A DNA stretch of 64,000 nt, taken from positions 1 to 64,000 of the forward strand of contig NZ_FQZL01000011.1 in assembly GCF_900142005.1 (NCBI RefSeq), read 5' to 3'. Under the pieces are notes generated by a model. The model worked only from the letters and a program-made list of their open reading frames with translations. It did no database searches and was not told where the DNA came from. Position 1 is the first letter of the stretch. The number at the start of each line of letters is the position of its first letter. Made by a program: the position numbers and the translations under genes. Origin of the DNA: Dethiosulfatibacter aminovorans DSM 17477 (lineage in GTDB: Bacteria; Bacillota; Clostridia; Tissierellales; Dethiosulfatibacteraceae). Below, piece after piece: positions 1-6,753 of this stretch.

Positions 1-214
1 CATTACTTAGCGCATTCGTTGGTGTTTTACCTCGATTCCCGTGAACAAAGCAGCTTTTCCCTTGTTCCTTGTACCTAGCTATCATCCTGTTCACATGCCT
101 TCTTGTACATCCCAACGTTATTGCCGCTCTTTCTTTGTTTCCATCTGTCTCAACTAATCGCTTGATTATTTCATACTTCTGATTTTCATTCATATTTAAG
201 TTTACCTTTCTCAT
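1..214 (-). CDS. Transposase, N-terminal part, cut by window edge
   Basis: This reading frame runs leftwards off the window, so only the first 71 residues are visible. They form a basic helix-turn-helix region (NKERAAITLGCTRRHVNRMI, then KEQGKSCFVHGNRGK) of the kind found at the N-terminus of ISNCY/IS1202-like DDE transposases. That assignment is from memory of the family. The start at 214 is preceded by a GAGGTG ribosome site; an internal ATG at 193 is also possible. Whether the element is intact cannot be judged. It borders the catabolic cluster that begins at 441, so the cluster may have an insertion sequence as its left neighbour. Confidence 0.6.
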   Translation of the reverse strand, partial: MRKVNLNMNENQKYEIIKRLVETDGNKERAAITLGCTRRHVNRMIARYKEQGKSCFVHGNRGKTPTNALSN

Positions 215-346
215 TATGCACCTCACATTTTTCATGAGGTTCTAGTATATTACTTTCTGCTTTGCTTTGGGACATTTTCTCAAACGGTATGATAAGACAT
301 TATCACAAATCAATCAGATTTTGATGAGATTTTTTTCAATTTAATA

Positions 347-374
347 TTGACAAAAAAGCACATGATGTTACTAT
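347..374 (+). promoter_or_regulatory. Promoter of the MFS gene with an operator-like ATGATGTTA
   Basis: TTGACA at 347-352 and TACTAT at 369-374 are 16 bases apart. The 9-mer ATGATGTTA (362-370) lies between and across the -10 box. The same 9-mer overlaps the promoter before the TRAP genes and occurs inverted before hyuA, so it may be a shared operator. The rest of 215-440 is AT-rich, with the presumed end of the insertion sequence and no gene. Confidence 0.5.
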
Positions 375-440
375 ATAAGATATAATGTTATAAGATGAAT
401 GTTTGAAATATAGGGATATTTAAAGGCAGGCTGATATATA

Positions 441-1637
441 TTGAATAAAGACAACAGTATGCGTTACACTTCATTATTTTTTATTACCTATTTTCTGTAT
501 TACAGTGGATATTGTATTTTTTCAAGCTATATGGTGCCGTATTTGGCCGAAAATGGTTACAGTGCATCAGTGAGTGGAGTAGTAACCAGTCTGATGATGA
601 TTGCAAGTGTTTTAATGCAGCCTATTGCAGGATATCTGACGGACACTGTATTGCCGGCAAGAAAATACCTGACTATTACTATTCTTATGGTAGTGATCCT
701 TGCAATAATCAATTCGTTAAGTGATTCTACCAGTTGGCTGAATATAATAATTATTATTATCTCCGCTGCTTTTTCATATTCTTTCAGTAATTTGATGGAT
801 GCATGGGTAAACCGAACAAAAGAGGTGGATACAAAAATATCGTATAGCAGGATACGTGCAGGAGGTTCAATAGGATTTGGAATAACATCGATTCTGTTTG
901 GGCATATTGTAACTACTTTTGGGTACAGATGGTTTTTTCTTATTCAAGGTGGAATATTTCTTTTATTGATGCCGTTTCTTTATTTTTTACCGGATTTGGA
1001 ATTAAAGAACAGAAGGACTGACACAAAAGAAAAGAACATTTCCTTTAACCGGATATTTAGTGTACTTCTAAAAGATAAGAAATATTGCATGATATTAATA
1101 ATATTCACTTTGTACTGGATGGGACACAGACCTATAGGAAGTTATCTTTCTTTGATTGTCAGGCAGCGGGGCGGCAGTGACGGCTTGTATGGCAATATTT
1201 GCGGAATCGGTGCAGTTGTTGAATGTTTTTTGCTGATATTTATGTATAGGTTCAAAAGTTTGAAGAGAATGGATAGGTTGATATTTTTGACTTTGTGCAC
1301 AAGCTTGTTAAGACCTTTGCTGTTGCTTCTGATCGATGGCACAATCATACTGTATGTCGGACAGATTCTACAATCGATCTCATTTGCATTGTGTTATTCG
1401 GTTATTGTGGATGCATTTTCAAAGTTTTCGGATTATAGGATCAAATCCTTTTCCATATCGGTAGGACTTACTGTAGCGAGTGTTGTTGGCATGACAACGG
1501 CAAATCTTGTGGGTGGCTTCGCATTCGATCTTTTGGGGGAAAATGCAACAGTTTGGGTGAGTTTTTTGATCTCGGCGAACAATTTATTGATTTTTATGTT
1601 ATTTTTTCGTAAAATAATTGTTGAAAAAAACATATGA
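441..1637 (+). CDS. MFS transporter, LacY/nucleoside-symporter-like
   Basis: A 398-residue integral membrane protein with about twelve hydrophobic segments, the usual size of a major facilitator permease. The loop after TM2 carries the family pattern (GYLTD, residues about 64-68, followed by basic residues), and the overall look is that of the MFS_1_like/LacY group that moves sugars or nucleosides by proton symport. A TTG start at 441 with AGGCAGG ten bases upstream is taken; an in-frame ATG at 459 is the alternative. The gene ends only 150 bases before the TRAP operon, and its promoter shares an operator-like 9-mer with that operon, so it may carry a related substrate. The substrate itself cannot be read from the sequence. 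Confidence 0.8.
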   Translation: MNKDNSMRYTSLFFITYFLYYSGYCIFSSYMVPYLAENGYSASVSGVVTSLMMIASVLMQPIAGYLTDTVLPARKYLTITILMVVILAIINSLSDSTSWLNIIIIIISAAFSYSFSNLMDAWVNRTKEVDTKISYSRIRAGGSIGFGITSILFGHIVTTFGYRWFFLIQGGIFLLLMPFLYFLPDLELKNRRTDTKEKNISFNRIFSVLLKDKKYCMILIIFTLYWMGHRPIGSYLSLIVRQRGGSDGLYGNICGIGAVVECFLLIFMYRFKSLKRMDRLIFLTLCTSLLRPLLLLLIDGTIILYVGQILQSISFALCYSVIVDAFSKFSDYRIKSFSISVGLTVASVVGMTTANLVGGFAFDLLGENATVWVSFLISANNLLIFMLFFRKIIVEKNI

Positions 1638-1649
1638 TGATGTTACAAT
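1621..1649 (+). promoter_or_regulatory. Promoter of the TRAP/frl/hyu operon
   Basis: TTGAAA (1621-1626) and TACAAT (1644-1649) are 17 bases apart, overlapping the end of the MFS gene. ATGATGTTA (1637-1645) covers the start of the -10 box, as in the promoter upstream of the MFS gene. Transcription would start near 1656 and leave a leader of about 100 bases with a short open reading frame. Confidence 0.55.
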
Positions 1650-1754
1650 ACCATATAAGACAATATATAATCTATTATAAACTATTTCGAGAAATAATAA
1701 GAGGTGGTATCACATAAGCACCCGATGAACAAAATATTAAAAGAGGAGGAGGGT

Positions 1755-1793
1755 ATGGTATCGAAAATACTATATCATACAACAAGATTATGA
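1755..1793 (+). CDS. Putative 12-residue leader peptide coupled to the TRAP small permease
   Basis: A very strong ribosome site (AGAGGAGGAGGG, 1742-1753) sits next to an ATG at 1755. The reading frame encodes MVSKILYHTTRL and stops with a TGA that overlaps the ATG of the next gene (ATGA, 1790-1793). The permease start itself has no good ribosome site, so its translation probably depends on ribosomes ending this small frame. An in-frame ATG at 1725 would give 22 residues but lacks a ribosome site at proper distance. The peptide may have no role beyond coupling. Confidence 0.45.
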   Translation: MVSKILYHTTRL

Positions 1794-2398
1794 AGAAATT
1801 GATTTATTTATGTGAAAGTGTCTTGAATAGATTCATTAATTTTCTGAAAACTATTACCGGATATGCAATCTTTTTATTTATGGCATTGCTGTTTTTTCAA
1901 GTGTGCATGAGATTTATCTTCAATCATCCTATTTACGGTATTGACGAAATGGTAACATTTTTTATGATTTGGACAATGTCAATGGGGTGGTGCACTGTAT
2001 ACTGGGATAACGAGCATGCAGTTCTGGAATTCGTAATGAAGAAAATGCCCCACTTGTTTCAACGTATTATGTATAATGTTACAAATCTGATCGTAGTAAT
2101 CATATCCATAATTTATATACCTGGTTCAAAGAAATTGTTCGATATGCAGATGAAGATGACTCCGGTTGGAGGCCTGGATTTTTCAAAGGCGTATTACTAT
2201 GCGTTGCCGGTTTTGGTTATGAGTATAATTATGCTGGTTTTAAGCATTTACAAGACCATAGCTTATCTGGTAACTGGAGATGACAAATTGGTTGCTCCGG
2301 TACAGGAAGAGGTTTTGGCATTGTTGGAACTTGATGAATCAAGAACCAGAAAAGAGAAAGAGCGTGGAGGTGATAACGATGATGAATGGAATAGTTGA
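1790..2398 (+). CDS. dctQ: TRAP transporter small permease (DctQ family)
   Basis: A 202-residue membrane protein with four hydrophobic segments (about residues 20-40, 50-70, 92-112, 135-155), matching the DctQ small subunit of tripartite ATP-independent periplasmic transporters. The pattern around GIDEMVTFFMIWTMSMG is typical of the family. DctQ works with the large permease DctM to take in a ligand delivered by the DctP receptor, driven by a sodium or proton gradient. The C-terminal 40 residues are charged and cytoplasmic. It overlaps the next gene by 20 bases and its own start is coupled to a short leader frame, so the three TRAP genes appear to be made together. Confidence 0.9.
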   Translation: MKKLIYLCESVLNRFINFLKTITGYAIFLFMALLFFQVCMRFIFNHPIYGIDEMVTFFMIWTMSMGWCTVYWDNEHAVLEFVMKKMPHLFQRIMYNVTNLIVVIISIIYIPGSKKLFDMQMKMTPVGGLDFSKAYYYALPVLVMSIIMLVLSIYKTIAYLVTGDDKLVAPVQEEVLALLELDESRTRKEKERGGDNDDEWNS

Positions 2399-3683
2399 TC
2401 CATATCTGATGTTTTATTTTGTTTCATTTATTATTATGATTTTGCTTCAAGTACCAATAAGTTATGCAATGGCAAGTTCAAGTCTGTTATATGCAGTTAT
2501 AAACCACCAGAGTTTTGTAATGTTTGCACAGAAAACAGCAAATTCATTTGCCGATTTCAATATGCTGGCACTTCCAGCCTTCCTGTTTGTTGGTATCTTC
2601 ATGAACGAAATAGGATTGACAGACCGAATATTCGGTATGGCGGAAAAATGGCTGGGACACTTGCCTGGTGGACTTGCTCATTCAAATATAATGGCTAGTA
2701 TGATTTTTGCCGGAATGTCAGGATCAGCACTGGCGGATGCAGGCGGATTGGGAACCATTGAGGTTAAAGCCATGACGGATGCGGGATATGACAAAAACTT
2801 TTCTGTTGCAGTTACGGCTGCATCGGCGGGAATAGGCCCCATCATTCCGCCAAGCATCAACTTTGTCGTATGGGCGTTTCTTTCAAAGACTTCCACGCTG
2901 GCCATGTTCCAGGCTGGTATGCTTCCTGGAATCTGTATGGGTATCGCAATGATGGCATGGGTTATATACGCAACTAAAAAATATAATATTAAGGTTCCCG
3001 TTATTGAAAAATCAAACTGGGGAGACAGATATAAATCTACCATTCACGCTTTGCCGGCGCTTGGTGGACCGGCAATCCTGGTATTTGGAATCATGACGGG
3101 TATATTCACACCTACAGAGTGTAGTGTTGTGGCAGCTGCATATTGTGTCATCCTTTCAATTATTTTGAAAAGATTCTCGATAAAGATGCTTACAAAAGCT
3201 TTAAGGGATACTCTTTCAAGTGCAGGTATGGCAATGTCGCTGTGTGCAACCGGTTTGATATTCAACTGGATGATTGTTACAAGTGGTCTGATCAATGCAA
3301 TGACGAATTTCATGCTTGGGCTTGGTAATGAAATATTGATATTATTAGTTCTTAACGGTATCCTTATGTTCCTGGGATGTTTTATAGGATCGATGCAGAT
3401 TCTTATCATGATTGCTCCGCTTTTGATGAACATTGCGGCTGGTCTAGGAATGAGTTATATTCAAATAGGTGTTATGGCGGTACTAAATGTTACGTTGGGA
3501 TTGATAACTCCACCGATGGCTCCAGCGCTGTTTGTAACTGCTAAAGCAACCGGAGGTTCCTTTGACGCAGCTTTGAAGTATACGGTGCAGTTCCTTATTC
3601 CGATGGTTATAACTCTTGCATTTGTTACATTCTATGAACCACTGACTATGTGGTTGCCTAAAATATTAGGTTCCGTAAGGTAA
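2379..3683 (+). CDS. dctM: TRAP transporter large permease (DctM family)
   Basis: A 434-residue membrane protein with about twelve hydrophobic segments, the usual length for DctM. It carries the family signatures: MASMIFAGMSGSALADAGGLG in the first half (shown here in part as GMSGSALADAGG), GPIIPPSI, and the C-terminal GLITPPMAP. The start at 2379 is chosen because GGAGG lies eight bases upstream; the frame is open further upstream but that part only reads through the end of dctQ. DctM forms the transport channel and determines ion coupling. The substrate is set by DctP and is probably a carboxylate, as in most TRAP systems. Confidence 0.92.
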   Translation: MMNGIVDPYLMFYFVSFIIMILLQVPISYAMASSSLLYAVINHQSFVMFAQKTANSFADFNMLALPAFLFVGIFMNEIGLTDRIFGMAEKWLGHLPGGLAHSNIMASMIFAGMSGSALADAGGLGTIEVKAMTDAGYDKNFSVAVTAASAGIGPIIPPSINFVVWAFLSKTSTLAMFQAGMLPGICMGIAMMAWVIYATKKYNIKVPVIEKSNWGDRYKSTIHALPALGGPAILVFGIMTGIFTPTECSVVAAAYCVILSIILKRFSIKMLTKALRDTLSSAGMAMSLCATGLIFNWMIVTSGLINAMTNFMLGLGNEILILLVLNGILMFLGCFIGSMQILIMIAPLLMNIAAGLGMSYIQIGVMAVLNVTLGLITPPMAPALFVTAKATGGSFDAALKYTVQFLIPMVITLAFVTFYEPLTMWLPKILGSVR

Positions 3684-3730
3684 TTTCTTACAGTATGGAC
3701 CATAATATATACAAAATTAAGGAGGGTTTT

Positions 3731-4783
3731 ATGAAAAAATTATTTAGTATGCTACTTGTCCTAGTGATTTTGGTAGCAGCACTATCTGGATGCAGTTCAC
3801 CTACTGAAGAGGCTACTACAGAGGAGCCTACTCAAGCAGCTGAAACTACAGAGCCAGAAAAGAAAGAAGCAGTTGTTGTTAAGTTTGGTAATGCGGGTGC
3901 AATTGGCGAGCCTGCTCCTGAAGCATGTCAGGAGTTCTGCGACTTGGCAAATGAGGCATTCGACGGTGAATTCGTGTTTGAATTCTATCCAGCGGAGCAA
4001 CTTGGTAATGAAGGTACTATGATGGAGAATCTTCAAGTTGATCTTCAACAAGGTATGATGTGTTCTCTTGATTCACTTGCATCATATTCCAAGGACATCA
4101 ACATCCTGTCCATGGCATTTGCCTTCGAATCAAGCGAGCATATGTTGAACTATCTTCATTCTGAAGTAGCAGATCCAATTTGGAATGCGCTTGACGACAA
4201 TGGTTTCCATATGGTGAATTTTGAATTCCAGAAAAATCCACGTATTTTCTTCTGTAAATATCCACTTTATTCACCAGCGGATATGGTTGGTATGAAATAT
4301 CGTATACCAAACCTTCCAATATTTGAGAAGAATGCACTTGCAATGGGCGCTACACCAACAGTTGTATCATGGAGTGAATATCCATTTGCATTGCTTCAAG
4401 GCGTTGTAGATGGAGGAGAGTGTTCAAAAGACTCGTACAAGAGTGCAGGACTTTATGAAGCTGCAAAATATGTGACAGAAGTCAACTATGCATATCCTGT
4501 AGAATGTATTATTTTCTCTAAAACATTCTGGGACAGCCTGACAGCAGAGCAGCAAGATATAGTTAATGAATGTGCAGAAAAAGCAGCTGAAGGATACAAC
4601 GAGACAATCAAACAGAAGTGGGAAGACGACAAAGCGTTCTTGATCGATGAAGGTGAAGTAACTTTTGTAGAATATGATCGTCAGGCATTCCTGGATGCGG
4701 CAGCTCCATTGGCTGAAGCACTGGAAGAAGAAGGATTCTTCGAGACAGAAGATCTATATAACAAAGTACAGGCATTCAAATAA
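3731..4783 (+). CDS. dctP: TRAP transporter substrate-binding lipoprotein (DctP family)
   Basis: A 350-residue secreted receptor. The N-terminus is a lipoprotein signal peptide ending in the lipobox LSGC, followed by a Thr/Glu-rich linker, so the protein is lipid-anchored outside the membrane. The core shows the DctP pattern: GMKYRIPNLP with the arginine that usually binds the ligand carboxylate, then SEYPFALLQGVVDGGE. The ATG at 3731 is preferred over one at 3695 because AAGGAGG lies directly upstream. Ligands of this family include C4-dicarboxylates, sialic acid, 2-oxo acids and pyroglutamate. Given the lactam hydrolase and sugar-amine genes downstream, a glycated or cyclic amino acid with a free carboxylate is a reasonable guess. 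Confidence 0.9.
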   Translation: MKKLFSMLLVLVILVAALSGCSSPTEEATTEEPTQAAETTEPEKKEAVVVKFGNAGAIGEPAPEACQEFCDLANEAFDGEFVFEFYPAEQLGNEGTMMENLQVDLQQGMMCSLDSLASYSKDINILSMAFAFESSEHMLNYLHSEVADPIWNALDDNGFHMVNFEFQKNPRIFFCKYPLYSPADMVGMKYRIPNLPIFEKNALAMGATPTVVSWSEYPFALLQGVVDGGECSKDSYKSAGLYEAAKYVTEVNYAYPVECIIFSKTFWDSLTAEQQDIVNECAEKAAEGYNETIKQKWEDDKAFLIDEGEVTFVEYDRQAFLDAAAPLAEALEEEGFFETEDLYNKVQAFK

Positions 4784-4811
4784 AATAGTTTACTATTGAC
4801 AAGATACAGCA

Positions 4812-4855
4812 GGGATTCTGACAGTGAGGAATGTGAATTCCTCAATTAGAATCCC
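4812..4855 (+). terminator. Nested hairpin after dctP (mRNA stabiliser or attenuator)
   Basis: An outer stem GGGATTCT/AGAATCCC (4812-4819 with 4848-4855) encloses an inner stem GAGGAAT/ATTCCTC (4826-4832 with 4837-4843). No T-run follows. It probably protects the 3' end of the receptor mRNA or partly stops transcription, so dctP is made in excess over the enzymes downstream. Confidence 0.6.
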
Positions 4856-4899
4856 CTATGTATTTTGTTGAAACAGATTTCTTGACAGGGGGTACGCAA

Positions 4900-5802
4900 T
4901 TGATAAAAGCTTTAGGAATCGGAGACAATGTATGCGATGTGTACTTGGATACAAACATCATGTATCCGGGAGGGCAGGCGCTTAACTTTTCCGTATATGC
5001 AAAACAACTTGGAGCCGACAGTGAATATCTTGGTGTTTTTGGACAGGATGCCATTGCAGAATATATTCAGAAAATCCTGGATGAAAAAGTTATCGGAAGG
5101 TCCCGATGCAGAAGTTATGAAGGTGAAAACGGCTTTGCTCGAGTGAAAATTATAGATGGTGACCGTGTGTTCAAGGGAAGCAACAAAGGCGGTGTTCTGC
5201 AGGATCATTTCCTGGAACTTGATGAAGACGATATTGAATATATCAAGAAATTCAATGTTGTTCACACAACAAACAATGCTTTTTTTGATTCGCAGCTGAA
5301 AAAAATCAGCGGATTGGGTCCCTTCATATCCTATGACTTTTCAGTCCGATGGAATGAAGAAGACAGAATCAAGCGTGTATGCCCATATATAGATTTCGCT
5401 TTTCTATCCTGCAGCGACATGTCGGATGAAGAAGCAGAGGTAATATGTCGCAACCTTTACAATGAAGGCTGCAAGGTGATAACAGCAACGCGGGGAAGCA
5501 GTGAGGCCATAATCTATGACGGGAAAAAATTCTATCGTCAGAAGCCGGATTACGTGGAGCCTGTTGACACCATGGGTGCCGGTGACTCTTTTGCCACCTG
5601 TATGTTGGTTAAGATTGTAGAAAAAATAGATGAAAATGGAATGGACAAGTGGAATGACAGTGATGAGTATCGTGAAGATGTCATATCATCTGCATTGCAG
5701 GAAGCGGCATCCTTTGCGTCAAAAACGTGCATGGTGAATGGCGCTTTCGGTTGTGGAATCGAGGTTCCGGAAAGTGTACAAGAACGCGTTTTGGAGGAAT
5801 GA
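4900..5802 (+). CDS. PfkB-family sugar kinase, fructoselysine 6-kinase (FrlD)-like
   Basis: A 300-residue ribokinase-fold enzyme. The N-terminal signature GGQALNFSVYAKQLG (about residue 28) and the C-terminal PfkB signature DTMGAGDSF (residues 223-231, catalytic base Asp229) are intact. The glycine/asparagine pattern near the N-terminus resembles FrlD, which phosphorylates the sugar C6 of fructoselysine. A TTG start at 4900 is chosen because ACAGGGGG lies seven bases upstream; the frame is open to an ATG at 4858, which has no ribosome site. The next gene starts two bases after its stop. Neighbouring epimerase and SIS deglycase support a role on an Amadori compound, but other PfkB substrates cannot be excluded. 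Confidence 0.78.
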   Translation: MIKALGIGDNVCDVYLDTNIMYPGGQALNFSVYAKQLGADSEYLGVFGQDAIAEYIQKILDEKVIGRSRCRSYEGENGFARVKIIDGDRVFKGSNKGGVLQDHFLELDEDDIEYIKKFNVVHTTNNAFFDSQLKKISGLGPFISYDFSVRWNEEDRIKRVCPYIDFAFLSCSDMSDEEAEVICRNLYNEGCKVITATRGSSEAIIYDGKKFYRQKPDYVEPVDTMGAGDSFATCMLVKIVEKIDENGMDKWNDSDEYREDVISSALQEAASFASKTCMVNGAFGCGIEVPESVQERVLEE

Positions 5803-5804
5803 CA

Positions 5805-6641
5805 ATGAATATTTCTAAGGACCGTTTTGCACTTGGCAGTTTCCAATACCTTAAATATCCACTTGAGTACTTTTTTGACACGGCGGTATTGCTTGGAATT
5901 CGAAATGTAGAACTCCTGGCAGCAGCTCCGCACCTGTACTTGGATGTGGTTGATGAAAAAGCACTGAAAAAAATCCAGGAACAGTTGCTTGAGAGGGACT
6001 TGTCCGTGATATCCCTGACACCTGAACAAACCAATTATCCGGTAAATATTGCAGCCGAGGAAGAAGACCTCAGGAAACACAGCATAAATACATTTGCAAT
6101 AGCCATAGATGTCGCAGTTGAACTGAATTGTCCAATGGTGCTGGTCACATCGGGATACGGTTACTATAACCGTTCTAGGAAAGATGCATGGGAAAGGGCG
6201 GCTGAATCATTAAGATATCTTGCAAGTACAGCGCATAAAAAAGGAATCAAGCTGGTTCTAGAGACATTGACACCTTTATCTTCAAATCTAGTCAATAATC
6301 CGTCGCAGCAAATGAAAATGCTGTCGGAGATGCCCGAGGATACCATGACAGCCATGGTCGATATAGGCCAGATGGTGTTTATGAACCAAACCATAGATGA
6401 ATATCAGAAAATTCTTGGGAAAGACCTGTCCCATGTACATCTGCATGATTCGCATCCTGATATTCACATGGCACTGGGAGATGGGGACCTGCCAGTAACA
6501 GAATATCTTGAATTTCTGGAAAGAAACAATTACAAAGGATACTATTCCTTTGAATGCAACGAATTTAGCTACAGAAAGAATCCAAGAGAAGCAGACATAA
6601 GGAACATGGAATACTTGAAGAAACATAATATTTTGATCTGA
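5805..6641 (+). CDS. TIM-barrel sugar epimerase, FrlC-like
   Basis: A 278-residue protein of the xylose-isomerase-like TIM-barrel fold (AP_endonuc_2). The four metal ligands expected for such epimerases can be placed: Glu153 (VLETLTP), Asp186 (MVDIGQM), His214 (HLHDSHPD) and Glu250 (SFECNEF). Length matches E. coli FrlC, which interconverts fructoselysine and psicoselysine. The ATG at 5805 follows GGAGG and lies two bases after the kinase stop, so translation is probably coupled. In this operon it would let the cell use the C3 epimer of the glycated substrate. A general hydroxypyruvate- or tagatose-type epimerase is the alternative. Confidence 0.75.
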   Translation: MNISKDRFALGSFQYLKYPLEYFFDTAVLLGIRNVELLAAAPHLYLDVVDEKALKKIQEQLLERDLSVISLTPEQTNYPVNIAAEEEDLRKHSINTFAIAIDVAVELNCPMVLVTSGYGYYNRSRKDAWERAAESLRYLASTAHKKGIKLVLETLTPLSSNLVNNPSQQMKMLSEMPEDTMTAMVDIGQMVFMNQTIDEYQKILGKDLSHVHLHDSHPDIHMALGDGDLPVTEYLEFLERNNYKGYYSFECNEFSYRKNPREADIRNMEYLKKHNILI

Positions 6642-6668
6642 AAAGAAAGACATGCAATTATACATATT

Positions 6669-6703
6669 TTGGAATTTATATTTAAAACAATATATAACAT
6701 CAT
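6669..6703 (+). promoter_or_regulatory. Possible internal promoter before hyuA with inverted ATGATGTTA
   Basis: The 112-base gap before hyuA is very AT-rich. TTGGAA (6669-6674) and TATATA (6691-6696) are 16 bases apart. TAACATCAT (6695-6703) is the reverse complement of the 9-mer at the two upstream promoters. The spacing and sequence are only moderately good, so this is tentative. Confidence 0.35.
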
Positions 6704-6753
6704 ATAACAATATGTTAAATTATATGATGAAAAAAATAAATGAGGTGAAACAT

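Noticed and set aside
1701-1724. GAGGTGGTATCACATAAGCACCC resembles in part a T-box core
   Set aside because: The leader is only about 100 bases, with no stem I, specifier loop or terminator, so a T-box cannot be supported. (Written here in two parts: GAGGTGGTATCAC and ATAAGCACCC.)
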